A stretch of 45,385 nt of DNA from Roseomonas sp. (GCA_020249265.1 JADCGA010000044.1:1-45385); one strand, 5' to 3'; shown: positions 32,876-41,146, counted from the first letter of the stretch. Notes: generated by a model from the sequence alone, not told the origin. Made by a program: numbers and translations.

Positions 32876-34657
32876 ATGGATGATGGCGCGCTGGCAGGAC
32901 CCGTATTGGGTGTCACGCGCAGCCTGACAGGGCGTAGCTGGCAATGGCGCGCGGGCGATGCGCGGATTGGGCTTGGCATTGCGCAGCGGCTTGAATTGCC
33001 TGAGGTGCTCGGGCGCCTGCTGGCGGCACGCGGTGTTGGGCTGGATGATGCGGCGGATTTTCTGGAACCGAAGCTGCGCGCTCTGATGCCGGACCCCTCG
33101 CGGCTGGCGGATATGGAAGCGGCGGCGGATCGCATCGCGGTTGCGGTACGCAGTGGTGAGCATGTCGCGGTATTCGGTGATTATGATGTGGACGGCGCCT
33201 GCGCTGGTGCGTTGATGACGCGGTTTTTGCGTGATCTTGGCTGCCAAGTAACGCCTTACGTGCCGGATCGCATCAAGGAAGGCTATGGGCCGAATGCGCC
33301 GGCGATTGCGGCCCTTTGTAATGCCGGCGCTTCGCTGATCATTTGCGTGGATTGCGGCATAGCCGCCGCGGCCGCTTTGGCGGCTGCGGAGGGCCGCGCC
33401 GATGTGGTGGTGCTGGATCATCACAAGGCGGAAGGCGTGCTGCCGGCGGTGCTGGCCGTGGTCAATCCCAATCGGCTGGATTGCCCATCTGGCTTGAAAC
33501 ACATCTGCGCCGCTGCGGTGGCGTTTCTGGCAGCAACGGCGAGCCTTCGTGTGTTGCGCCGCGCTGGTTGGTTCACGCGCCGCAAAGAGCCTGATTTGCT
33601 TGCGCTGCTGGATATCGTCGCACTCGCGACCGTGTGCGATGTCATGCCGCTTACGGGGTTCAATCGCGCCTTGGTCACGCAAGGCTTGAAGGTGCTCGGC
33701 AAGCGCGGGCGGATTGGCCTGGCCGCGCTTCTGGATGTGGCCGGGCAGAAGGATATGCCAAGCGCGCATACGCTTGGCTTCATGCTGGGCCCACGCATCA
33801 ATGCCTCGGGCCGCATTGCGGAGGCTGATTTGGGCTTGCGGCTTTTGCTTTCGGAAGATGCGATTGAAGCGCGCGCCATGGCGGAAAAACTGGATGAGGT
33901 GAATAAGCGCCGGCAGGAAGTGGAAGGCGATATGCTGGGCACGGCGCTGGCGATGGCGGAAGCGCAGGTCAAGGCGGGCCATGCCGTGCTGCTGATTGCG
34001 GCAGAGGGTTGGCACCCCGGCGTGGTTGGAATAGTCGCGGGCCGCGTCAAGGAAAAATTCAATCGCCCCGCCTGTGTCGCGGGGATTGCGGGTGGCATTG
34101 CCAAGGGCTCAGGCCGGTCTGTCACGGGCATTGATCTTGGCACCGCCATCATCGCGGCGCGAGAGATGGGCTTGCTTGAGACCGGCGGCGGGCATCCGAT
34201 GGCGGCAGGGTTTTCCTATAATGCCGAGAAGGGCGAAGCCTTCCACGCCTTCCTGGAAGAACGCCTTGCCCATGCTGCGCGGCTACCCAGTGCGGCGGAT
34301 TTGGTGGTGGAAGGTGCTTTGACGGTCGCTGGCGCCTCGATTGCCTTGGCGCAGGATATTGCGCGGCTCGCCCCTTTTGGCGCGGGCAATGAGGAACCGA
34401 TCTTTGCCCTGTCGCGCGCCCGTGTGGTGCGCGCGGATCGCATCGGCAAGGAAGGTGCGACGATCCGCGCCTTTGTGGAAGGCGAAGGCGGCGGGCGGCT
34501 CAAGACCATTTGCTTTCGCGCCAAGGAAGGACCGCTGGCCGAGGCTTTGCTCTCACCCGATCGGACGCCCTTGCATTTGTGCGGGCATTTACGCGCGGAA
34601 GCCTGGAATGGCGATGTCAGCGTCGGCTTTCAGATTGTGGATGCGGCGCGGGTATGA
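32876..34657 (+). CDS. recJ: Single-stranded-DNA-specific exonuclease RecJ
   Basis: A 593-residue 5'-3' exonuclease of recombination and repair. DHH-family motifs are clear: GDYDVDGACA (from residue 101), CVDCG, LDHHKAEG (180-187), the domain linker and DHHA1 part with LLIAAEGWHPGVVGIVAGRV and GGHPMAAGFS. The C-terminal OB-fold contains LAPFGAGNEEPIF. RBS is weak. It ends 15 bp before the palindromic repeat that separates it from the convergent DUF2125 gene. Confidence 0.95.
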   Translation: MDDGALAGPVLGVTRSLTGRSWQWRAGDARIGLGIAQRLELPEVLGRLLAARGVGLDDAADFLEPKLRALMPDPSRLADMEAAADRIAVAVRSGEHVAVFGDYDVDGACAGALMTRFLRDLGCQVTPYVPDRIKEGYGPNAPAIAALCNAGASLIICVDCGIAAAAALAAAEGRADVVVLDHHKAEGVLPAVLAVVNPNRLDCPSGLKHICAAAVAFLAATASLRVLRRAGWFTRRKEPDLLALLDIVALATVCDVMPLTGFNRALVTQGLKVLGKRGRIGLAALLDVAGQKDMPSAHTLGFMLGPRINASGRIAEADLGLRLLLSEDAIEARAMAEKLDEVNKRRQEVEGDMLGTALAMAEAQVKAGHAVLLIAAEGWHPGVVGIVAGRVKEKFNRPACVAGIAGGIAKGSGRSVTGIDLGTAIIAAREMGLLETGGGHPMAAGFSYNAEKGEAFHAFLEERLAHAARLPSAADLVVEGALTVAGASIALAQDIARLAPFGAGNEEPIFALSRARVVRADRIGKEGATIRAFVEGEGGGRLKTICFRAKEGPLAEALLSPDRTPLHLCGHLRAEAWNGDVSVGFQIVDAARV

Positions 34658-34671
34658 ACCTTAATTTGGTC

Positions 34672-34715
34672 GCGTTTTCCGAGCCGCCAAGTGATGCCAC
34701 TTGGCTTGAAAACGC
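34672..34715. repeat. 44-bp palindromic repeat, copy 3 (inverted orientation)
   Basis: GCGTTTTCCGAGCCGCCAAG and CACTTGGCTTGAAAACGC flank a short loop; this is the reverse complement of the copies at 23508 and 45276, with the outer arm changed from GCATTTTC to GCGTTTTC on both sides (a compensated change). It fills the gap between two convergent stops. Confidence 0.8.
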
Positions 34716-34726
34716 TCCAGCGTCAT

Positions 34727-35803
34727 TCAGTGTTGCGGCCAGGCAATGGGCGGCAGGCGCGTCAGTGGTATCTGCGCCACGCTCACCACGCCATTTTGCA
34801 GGTTGATCGGAATTTCCGCGACCGGCGGGCCACCATCTTGGGGCCGGCGCGTGAGCAGCGCGACGGCGAATTTCGTACCATCCAGAGCGCGCCGCTGAAT
34901 AAGGCCAGACCGCGCCAAGGAATCGAGTGCGGCATTGGGATTGGTCACGGAAAGCGTCCCCCCCAAGGCGGGTTGCAAAGCGGGGTCGAGCCGCGCGGAA
35001 AGCCGGAGCCCCGCATCCAATTCCCCCCAGGCCAGGCGCAATTGGCGGACATCCAGCTTGCCTTCTGAAGCGCGCCAGGCATCCAATTGCTCACGCAGGC
35101 TCGGCAGGGGCAGCACGCTGCCGTAAAGCGCGCCGTCGAATTCAAGCTTGGCGAGTCTTGGGCCAAGGCCGGCCAGGGCAGGGGCCTGAAGCCAAGCTTG
35201 TGGCAGGGAAGCGTCTTCAGCGGCGAATTGCAGCGTCAGCGTCGGTTCGGCAGAGCGCGTCCAATTCGCATCCATGCCAAGCCGCTGCACGTTCAGCACG
35301 CCATCGGGGGTTTGCGCGACCACGCCTTGCAGCAGCGCATTGGCCCGGCGCGGCGGCTGGCCCACTTCAAGCGGCAGCAACGCCTGAAAACTGGTTGCGG
35401 TGAAGGGGATTTGTGTGGCGCCGATGCGCAGCGCCTGTTGGCCTGTTGCTTCCAGGCGCAGCGCACCGGGCAAGGGAAGCGGGGTGGTCAGCGTCAGCGC
35501 CTCAGCCGCCCAGCCCAGGCCCTGGCCTGAGGTCTCATCACCTGGGCTTGCGATGGAAAGCCGCGGGATGGAAAGCCGCGCCGTGAAGGGCCAGCCGCTG
35601 CGGTCCGGGATATCGTGGTTGATGGTCCAGCCCTGGGCGCGATGCCTGATCACCCAATCGCTGAAACCCTCGGCCAGCGCCCCGGTGCTCCAACGCCAAA
35701 GCAGGCTTTGGCCGGCCACCAAAGCGGCCAGCAGGATCAGCACGCCAAACAGGATTCGACCAAGGACCGGCGCGCGGGTGGAAGGGGCTTGCTTGGCGAT
35801 CAT
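34727..35803 (-). CDS. DUF2125 domain membrane-anchored protein
   Basis: A 358-residue protein. Residues 14-36 form an N-terminal TM helix (LGRILFGVLILLAALVAGQS); the rest is predicted periplasmic and beta-rich, with WAAEALTLTTPLPLPGALRL and related repeats typical of DUF2125, a family of alphaproteobacteria of unknown function. The start at 35803 is preferred; the open frame to 36274 runs through a real gene on the other strand. The divergent ChaC-like gene begins 38 bp away. Confidence 0.83.
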   Translation of the reverse strand: MIAKQAPSTRAPVLGRILFGVLILLAALVAGQSLLWRWSTGALAEGFSDWVIRHRAQGWTINHDIPDRSGWPFTARLSIPRLSIASPGDETSGQGLGWAAEALTLTTPLPLPGALRLEATGQQALRIGATQIPFTATSFQALLPLEVGQPPRRANALLQGVVAQTPDGVLNVQRLGMDANWTRSAEPTLTLQFAAEDASLPQAWLQAPALAGLGPRLAKLEFDGALYGSVLPLPSLREQLDAWRASEGKLDVRQLRLAWGELDAGLRLSARLDPALQPALGGTLSVTNPNAALDSLARSGLIQRRALDGTKFAVALLTRRPQDGGPPVAEIPINLQNGVVSVAQIPLTRLPPIAWPQH

Positions 35804-35841
35804 GCTGGTGCCCGATATAGCGGGGTTTGAACGCGCCCGCC

Positions 35842-36405
35842 ATGACAACCGATATCGCACCACTCCTCGCCCCTGATGGGGATTTTTATGTCTTTGCCTA
35901 TGGATCGCTGATCTGGCGCCCAGGCTTTGACCATGCCGCGCGTCACCCGGCATTGCTGCGTGGCTTTCACCGGCGCTTTTGCCTATGGAGCCACCGTTAT
36001 CGTGGCACCCCAGAACGCCCAGGGTTGGTCTTGGGGCTTGATCGCGGCGGCGCCTGCCGGGGCGCGGTGTTTCGTGTGCCGGGCCGTGCGGCGGTTGAAA
36101 CGCTGGCCTATCTGGATGCGCGCGAATTACCCGATGGCGGAGAGGTTGTTTATCGCCGCCAGCTTTTGCCGCTGACGCTGTTGGATAGTGGGGAACGTGT
36201 TCCCGCCATTGCCTATGTCGCGAACCGGGCGTGTCGGCTTTATTGCGGCAAGCAGCCGGCGGAAATTCTGGCACGCGCGATTGATACCGGACATGGGCAG
36301 ATGGGGTCGAACCGCGATTATTTGTTCAATACGCTGGATCATTTGGGCGAGATGGGCGTGCGGGATCGCGGGCTGGAAGCCATCGCGGCATTGGTTGGGC
36401 GGTGA
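35842..36405 (+). CDS. Gamma-glutamylcyclotransferase, ChaC-like
   Basis: A 187-residue protein with the substrate loop YGSLIWRP (residues 20-27) and a catalytic Glu95 in YLDARE. WSHRYRGTPERPGLVLGLD and the C-terminal GSNRDYLFNTLDHLGEMGV fit ChaC proteins, which cleave glutathione to 5-oxoproline and Cys-Gly. ATG 35842 is chosen over an upstream TTG. It lies 66 bp before the Lin0512 pair, same strand; no evidence they act together. Confidence 0.88.
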   Translation: MTTDIAPLLAPDGDFYVFAYGSLIWRPGFDHAARHPALLRGFHRRFCLWSHRYRGTPERPGLVLGLDRGGACRGAVFRVPGRAAVETLAYLDARELPDGGEVVYRRQLLPLTLLDSGERVPAIAYVANRACRLYCGKQPAEILARAIDTGHGQMGSNRDYLFNTLDHLGEMGVRDRGLEAIAALVGR

Positions 36406-36420
36406 TGGTGACTATGGCGC

Positions 36421-36438
36421 GATCCCGAAAAAGGGATC
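36421..36438 (+). promoter_or_regulatory. Hairpin ahead of the Lin0512 operon
   Basis: GATCCC and GGGATC pair around GAAAAA, extended by GCG/CGC after one mismatch. It lies 16 bp after the ChaC-like stop and 34 bp before the next ATG. There is no T-run. It could be a weak terminator or an mRNA element. Confidence 0.4.
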
Positions 36439-36471
36439 ACGCTACCTCCAGGATTGGATAAGGACAGGATC

Positions 36472-36810
36472 ATGGCCCTGCAACGCATGGTGCTTGAAAT
36501 CGGCATGGGTACCGATATTCGCGGCGCGGATTACACCAAGGCCGCGGTGCGCGCGCTTCGCGATGCGCTTTGGCACAACTCGCTCACCATCGGTGCCGCA
36601 GTTGGCCAGGATGTTGACGCCATGCAGGTTGAAGTGCTGATCGGCGTGCCGAAGCCAGATTTGGTGGATAAGGACCAGGTGCTGGCCATTCTGCCGCATG
36701 GCAGCGGCACCGTGACGCTGGTGGAAGGCGGCCTCGAAATCCCGAATGATGAGGGCACCAATAGCACCGTGATCGCCAATTGCTGCGCCATTGTGCGGCT
36801 GGATGTGTGA
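36472..36810 (+). CDS. Lin0512 family protein, variant copy
   Basis: A 112-residue protein of the Lin0512 family (function unknown). The family's N-terminal signature GxGxDxHG appears here as GMGTDIRG, with Arg for the otherwise conserved His. Other shared blocks: ADYTKAAVRALRDAL, MQVEVLIGVPKPDLVD, GGLEIPNDEG. Start 36472 has AGGACAGGA upstream. It is followed 12 bp later by a second member that keeps the His. Position with DUF35 and thiolase genes suggests a role with acyl-CoA chemistry (inference). Confidence 0.85.
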   Translation: MALQRMVLEIGMGTDIRGADYTKAAVRALRDALWHNSLTIGAAVGQDVDAMQVEVLIGVPKPDLVDKDQVLAILPHGSGTVTLVEGGLEIPNDEGTNSTVIANCCAIVRLDV

Positions 36811-36822
36811 GGGAGACCGACA

Positions 36823-37164
36823 ATGGCCTTGAAGCGCATCATCCTTGAAATGGGCAGCGGCAATGATTTGCACGGCGGGGATTACACCAAGGCCGCTTTG
36901 CGCGCGGTGCAGGATGCCTTGCATCATTCCTCGCTCGCTTTCGTTCGCACGCTGGGGCTTGATATCAAGACCATGCAGGTGGAAGTGACCATCGGCGTGC
37001 AGCAGCCAGACAAGGTGGATATCGAAGCGGTGCGCAAATCCCTGCCTTACGGCGTGGTGACCGCGCGCGCGGTGAAGGGTGGCTTGGATGTTCCGGAAGA
37101 AGGCGCGCATGACAAGGCAGTGATCGCCTCGGCCGCCATTGCCGTGCGTTTCGATTTGCCCTGA
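36823..37164 (+). CDS. Lin0512 family protein, canonical copy
   Basis: A 113-residue paralogue of the preceding gene. The signature GSGNDLHG matches GxGxDxHG exactly. GGDYTKAALRAVQDALHHSS, MQVEVTIGVQQPDKVD, GGLDVPEEGAHD are shared with the first copy. The two copies are about half identical by eye and probably arose by tandem duplication; they may form a heteromer in which only one has the conserved His. The DUF35 gene begins 30 bp after. Confidence 0.87.
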   Translation: MALKRIILEMGSGNDLHGGDYTKAALRAVQDALHHSSLAFVRTLGLDIKTMQVEVTIGVQQPDKVDIEAVRKSLPYGVVTARAVKGGLDVPEEGAHDKAVIASAAIAVRFDLP

Positions 37165-37194
37165 GGCATCCTACAACACATGCGGCAGGATAAG

Positions 37195-37575
37195 ATGGAA
37201 AACGCCAAAAAATCGCCCCTCGGCATTTACAATGAGCATTTGCGTCGGGGCGAACTTGCCTATCAATTCAGCCCGAGCGTCGGCAAACCCGTATTCTACC
37301 CGCGCATCGTCTGCCCCTATACGGGCAGCGAAGATCTGGAATGGCGAATCTCCAAGGGGCTTGGCACGGTGCATGCGACCACCGTCGTGCATCCCGCGCA
37401 GGGTGAGGCTTACAATGTCTGCCTGGTGGATATGGATGAGGGTTATCGGCTGATGAGCCGGGTTGAGGATATTGACCCGATGGCGGTGAAAATCGGCATG
37501 CGCGTGACCTTCCGCACGCATCATCAGGGTGATGATGAAGCGCCCATTCCCGTCTTCACGGCGTTGGGGGGCTAG
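37195..37575 (+). CDS. DUF35 OB-fold protein, thiolase partner
   Basis: A 126-residue protein with the DUF35 OB-fold: GTVHATTVVHPAQGEAYNV, LVDMDEGYRLMSRVED, IGMRVTFRTH. The N-terminal zinc ribbon of typical members (two CxxC) is missing; only one Cys (VCPYTG) is left, so zinc is probably not bound. ATG 37195 has AGGA upstream; an ATG at 37180 is possible. The thiolase gene starts 5 nt after its stop. In characterised pairs DUF35 helps bring acyl-CoA to a thiolase-fold enzyme. Confidence 0.85.
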   Translation: MENAKKSPLGIYNEHLRRGELAYQFSPSVGKPVFYPRIVCPYTGSEDLEWRISKGLGTVHATTVVHPAQGEAYNVCLVDMDEGYRLMSRVEDIDPMAVKIGMRVTFRTHHQGDDEAPIPVFTALGG

Positions 37576-37579
37576 GGCG

Positions 37580-38734
37580 ATGGGCAGCATGAAGCGCGGC
37601 AGTGTTGCCATTGTGGGCGCGGCGGAATCGGATATCGGCAGCGTTGCGGCTGATATGTCGGTGATTGATCTGATGGCGCAGGGGACAGTGCGGGCACTGG
37701 CGGATGCGGGGCTGACGCTTGCCGATGTGGATGGGCTTTTTTGTGCCACCACCCAGGCGCGGACCTCCGCCATGTCCTTGGCGGAATATCTGAAAAAGCC
37801 GGATGCTTATGTGGATTCCACCATTGTCGGTGGATCATCCTTTGAAATTCACGTGGCGCATGCGCAGGCTGCGATTGAAGCGGGGCTTTGTTCCGTGGCG
37901 GTTGTTGCTTATGGCAGCACGCAGCGATCAGCGGGGCGGAAAAATGCGTCGCCCCGCGAATTCAACCCTTATGGGACGCCCTTCAAACCCTTCATGCCTT
38001 CCACCGCCTATGCCATGGCGGCCAACCGGCACATGCATGAATACGGCACAACGCGGGAACAATTGGCGGAAGTGGCGGTGGCGGCGCGACGCTGGGCGCA
38101 GCTCAATCCCGTTGCATTCGATCAAAGGCCGCTGGATATCGCGGGCGTGCTGGGGGCGAAGATGGTGTCCTACCCCTTCACCGTGCGCGATTGCTGCCTG
38201 GTGACGGATGGCGGGGGCGCGATTGTGCTGACTTCTGCCGCGCGGGCCGAGGCGCTGAAGAAGCCGCCGGTCTATGTGCTGGGGACCGGGACCAGCATCA
38301 CCCATGCGAGCATTTCAAATATGCCGGATTTGACGCGGACGGGGGCGATTGCGTCCGGCGCGCGCGCCTATCACGCGGCGGGACTTGGGCCCAAGGATAT
38401 GGATATGGCGCATCTGTATGATGCGTTTACCATCAATACCATCCTGTTCCTGGAAGATCTGGGCTTTTGCAAAAAGGGCGAAGGCGGCGCGTTTGTTGCC
38501 AATGGGCGCATCGCGCCGGGGGGTGCCTTGCCGGTGAATACCAATGGCGGGGGTTTGTCTTACTGCCATCCGGGCATGTACGGGCTTTACTTGCTGATTG
38601 AAGCGGTGCGGCAAATCCGCGGCGAATGCGGCGCGCGGCAAGTGCAAAAGCACGATACCGCCATTGTGCATGGCAATGGCGGCGTGCTGTCGGCGCAGAG
38701 CACTGTTATTCTGGGCGGGGCGGGGGCGGTTTAG
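37580..38734 (+). CDS. Thiolase-fold protein without the usual catalytic Cys (lipid-transfer/aldolase-like)
   Basis: A 384-residue protein of the SCP-x/lipid-transfer thiolase group. In place of the nucleophilic Cys the N-terminal motif reads VGGSSFEIHVAHA (Ser86-Ser87). HLYDAFTIN (Tyr280) and GGGLSYCHPGMYG (His330) are retained. Cys-less thiolase-fold proteins that pair with DUF35, such as the Ltp2-ChsH2 type, act as retro-aldol lyases on acyl-CoA rather than as thiolases. Aldolase action is therefore the best inference; substrate unknown. Start 37580 has GGGG upstream; ATG 37589 is an alternative. Confidence 0.83.
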   Translation: MGSMKRGSVAIVGAAESDIGSVAADMSVIDLMAQGTVRALADAGLTLADVDGLFCATTQARTSAMSLAEYLKKPDAYVDSTIVGGSSFEIHVAHAQAAIEAGLCSVAVVAYGSTQRSAGRKNASPREFNPYGTPFKPFMPSTAYAMAANRHMHEYGTTREQLAEVAVAARRWAQLNPVAFDQRPLDIAGVLGAKMVSYPFTVRDCCLVTDGGGAIVLTSAARAEALKKPPVYVLGTGTSITHASISNMPDLTRTGAIASGARAYHAAGLGPKDMDMAHLYDAFTINTILFLEDLGFCKKGEGGAFVANGRIAPGGALPVNTNGGGLSYCHPGMYGLYLLIEAVRQIRGECGARQVQKHDTAIVHGNGGVLSAQSTVILGGAGAV

Positions 38735-38810
38735 CGGAGACGACCCTCCTTGGTGCCCGCTTTGACCAGGCGCCGTAGCCCCAGTTCCGATAGCCCAGGG
38801 CGATTCTAAT

Positions 38811-38840
38811 CTTGACATAGCGTCAAGTTTTCCGTATCCA
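38811..38840 (+). promoter_or_regulatory. Promoter and operator of the DUF4258/HTH pair
   Basis: TTGACA (38812-38817) and TATCCA (38835-38840) are 17 bp apart. The -35 box is part of a perfect inverted repeat CTTGAC-ATAGC-GTCAAG (38811-38827), a likely binding site for the HTH antitoxin. The toxin ATG is 30 bp downstream. Confidence 0.6.
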
Positions 38841-38869
38841 ATTCCCCCGGGGAGTTCTCAGGGTGCAAC

Positions 38870-39148
38870 ATGTTTCGGAGTAAGGAGAGCGCCTCCCTCG
38901 GCGTTTTGCTGGCGCAAGGTGCTGCCATTGTCTGGAGCCGCCACGCCACTGAGCGCGCGTATGAACGCGGTGTTTCGAAATTGGATTCGGAACGTGTGAT
39001 CAGGCGGGGCCGCGTCACCGGCCTTGATATGCAAGCGGACGGGCAAGAGCGTTGGCAGCTTGCCGGCCAGGATGAGGATGGTTTCGCCTTCACCGTCGTG
39101 ATCACCCCGATCGCGCCGGATGTCCTTGTTGTTACTGTGATCACATGA
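38870..39148 (+). CDS. DUF4258 protein, probable toxin
   Basis: A 92-residue basic protein. SRHATERAYERGVSKLDSER, then VIRRGRV and the C-terminal FAFTVVITPIAPDVLVVTVI fit DUF4258, a RelE/MqsR-like toxin group. It lies 15 bp before an HTH gene of the antitoxin type and has its own promoter-operator, the usual layout of a type II toxin-antitoxin pair with the toxin first. RNA cleavage is inferred from the family. Confidence 0.78.
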   Translation: MFRSKESASLGVLLAQGAAIVWSRHATERAYERGVSKLDSERVIRRGRVTGLDMQADGQERWQLAGQDEDGFAFTVVITPIAPDVLVVTVIT

Positions 39149-39163
39149 AAGGGAGAGAATGCC

Positions 39164-39688
39164 ATGCGGCGCGTATTGCCACGATATGAGGAAAGGGGCC
39201 TCGGCCTGCCCTATCCGGTCGTGCTCATCAACGCGGCCGAGGAACATTCTGACGCGGCCGGCAATGTGCTTGGCGTTTCGGTCCCTGATCTTGAAGGCCT
39301 GGCGGCTGCCGTTGCGGTCGCGCGCGCCTTGCTGCCGGTGGAACTGACCGGCAGTGAGGTGCGTTTCATGCGCAAGGTCATCGGCATGTCGGCCAAGGAT
39401 TTTGCTGAGGCGTTGAAGCTCGACCCCGCGTCTCTTTCCCGGTGGGAGAACAATAAGCAGACGCTGGGCGGCTGGGCAGAAAGCCAGGTCCGGCTGGCGA
39501 CCGTTGCCATTGTTGCGCAGCGCGTGCCAAGCCTGAAGCCGGATATGGAAAAGCTGTTTCGTATGGTGGCGCGCAAGCGAGAGGAAGGCGAAGCTTGGCC
39601 GCTATTCGAAATGCGCCTTGAACCGCATCACGTAACAGATACCCCGCGCGCTACGGGTGAAAGCTGGGCGGCGCTTCAGGCGGCCTGA
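39164..39688 (+). CDS. HTH antitoxin (MqsA-like) partner of the DUF4258 toxin
   Basis: A 174-residue protein. Residues about 60-110 hold an HTH of the MqsA/YgiT type: LTGSEVRFMRKVIGMSAKDF, ALKLDPASLSRWENNKQ. The N-terminal zinc-binding Cys motifs of MqsA are absent; instead YEERGLGLPYPVVLINAAEE precedes it, as in the non-zinc group found beside DUF4258. AGGGAGAG precedes the ATG. A C-terminal 60-residue extension ends with SWAALQAA. Expected to neutralise the toxin and repress the promoter at 38811. Confidence 0.8.
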   Translation: MRRVLPRYEERGLGLPYPVVLINAAEEHSDAAGNVLGVSVPDLEGLAAAVAVARALLPVELTGSEVRFMRKVIGMSAKDFAEALKLDPASLSRWENNKQTLGGWAESQVRLATVAIVAQRVPSLKPDMEKLFRMVARKREEGEAWPLFEMRLEPHHVTDTPRATGESWAALQAA

Positions 39689-39732
39689 AGGACCCTCGCG
39701 CTTTCCCGCCGCACCCTTTATGTCTCCCGTCC

Positions 39733-41130
39733 ATGGAGTACATCTCAACACGCGGGCAGGCGCCGGCCCGGGATTTTGAAGGCGTATTGCTGGCTGGCCT
39801 CGCTGAGGATGGCGGGCTTTTCGTGCCGCGCCATTGGCCAGAGCTTTCGCCTGCCGAATGGCGCGCCATGCGCGGGCTTTCCTATCCCGAGTTGGCCGCG
39901 CGTATCATTGGGTTGTTTGCCGGGCCCAGCCTGCCGCTCGATAAGCTGTGCCAGGAAGCCTATGCGGGGTTTGGCCATCCGGCCATTGTGCCGCTGGTCC
40001 AGCTTGACCAGCGGTGTTTTGCGCTGGAGCTGTTCCATGGCCCGACCCTCGCCTTCAAGGATATGGCGCTGCAATTGCTGGGGCCCCTGTTCGATCATGT
40101 GCTGACCAAACGCGAGGAGCGTGTGACGATTGTTGGCGCGACGTCAGGCGATACAGGCTCGGCGGCCATTGAAGCCTGCCGGGATCGCGCGGCTGTTGAT
40201 ATCGTCATCCTGCATCCCGAAGGCCGCACCAGCGAAGTGCAACGCCGGCAAATGACCAGCGTGCTGGCGCAAAATGTCAGCAATATCGCGATCAAGGGCG
40301 ATTTCGATGCCTGCCAGGATTTGGTCAAGGCCATGTTCAATGATGCGCCCTTCCGCCAGGAAATGCGGCTTTCGGCGGTGAATTCGATCAACTGGGCGCG
40401 GATTGCGGCGCAAATCCCCTATTATGTCGCAGCAGCCTTGGCGCTTGGCGCACCTGATCGCCCGGTCGCGTTCAGCGTGCCCACCGGCAATTTCGGCAAT
40501 GTGCTGGCCGCCTGGGCCGCGATGCGCATGGGTCTGCCGGTGGCGAAGCTGATCGTGGGGTCGAACCGCAATGACATCCTGGCGCGGTTTCTGGCGACCA
40601 ATGACATGACAGCGCGCCCGGTTGAACCTTCGCTTTCACCATCCATGGATATTCAGGTTTCCTCCAATTTCGAACGCCTGCTGTTCGAATTGCAGGGCCG
40701 CGATGGTGCCATCACGGCGGAAGCCATGCGCCGCTTCCGCGCCGAAGGGCGGATGCCCATTGCGGATGCAGCGTGGCGGGAAGCGACCAAGCTATTCGCC
40801 GGCTTCACCTTGGATGATGCCGGGACACTCGCCGAAATCCGCCATCTGCATCAGGCGGCGGGGTATTTGGCGGACCCGCACACGGCAGTTGGCACAGCCG
40901 CCGCGCGCGCCTTGGCGCCGGAAGACCCTGCCATCCCCGTGGTGGTGGCCGCCACCGCGCATCCGGCGAAATTCCCCGATGCGGTTGAACGCGCCACGGG
41001 GCTGCGCCCCCCTCTGCCCGCGCGGCTCGCCGACCTATATGATCGGGAAGAACGCTTTTCCACCCTGGCCGATGACCTCGGCACGGTGGAAGCCGCGGTT
41101 CGTGCCCATGCCCGTCGTAATGCAGCTTGA
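39733..41130 (+). CDS. thrC: Threonine synthase ThrC
   Basis: A 465-residue PLP enzyme that converts O-phosphohomoserine to threonine. MEYISTRGQAPARDFEGVLL is the typical N-terminus; Lys109 in HGPTLAFKDMALQLLG binds PLP; GATSGDTGSAAIEAC and VPTGNFGNVLAAW are family signatures. Length fits the longer, fungal/proteobacterial type. The M16 peptidase begins just after its stop, so they share a transcript. Confidence 0.95.
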   Translation: MEYISTRGQAPARDFEGVLLAGLAEDGGLFVPRHWPELSPAEWRAMRGLSYPELAARIIGLFAGPSLPLDKLCQEAYAGFGHPAIVPLVQLDQRCFALELFHGPTLAFKDMALQLLGPLFDHVLTKREERVTIVGATSGDTGSAAIEACRDRAAVDIVILHPEGRTSEVQRRQMTSVLAQNVSNIAIKGDFDACQDLVKAMFNDAPFRQEMRLSAVNSINWARIAAQIPYYVAAALALGAPDRPVAFSVPTGNFGNVLAAWAAMRMGLPVAKLIVGSNRNDILARFLATNDMTARPVEPSLSPSMDIQVSSNFERLLFELQGRDGAITAEAMRRFRAEGRMPIADAAWREATKLFAGFTLDDAGTLAEIRHLHQAAGYLADPHTAVGTAAARALAPEDPAIPVVVAATAHPAKFPDAVERATGLRPPLPARLADLYDREERFSTLADDLGTVEAAVRAHARRNAA

Positions 41131-41146
41131 AAAGATAAACCCACCC

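Noticed and set aside
35804-36274. N-terminal extension of the DUF2125 protein
   Set aside because: It would be antisense to the ChaC-like gene; ATG 35803 directly precedes the TM helix.
40622-41146. Extension of the M16 peptidase back into thrC
   Set aside because: Out-of-frame overlap with a clear threonine synthase; the MPP-like sequence begins at 41147.
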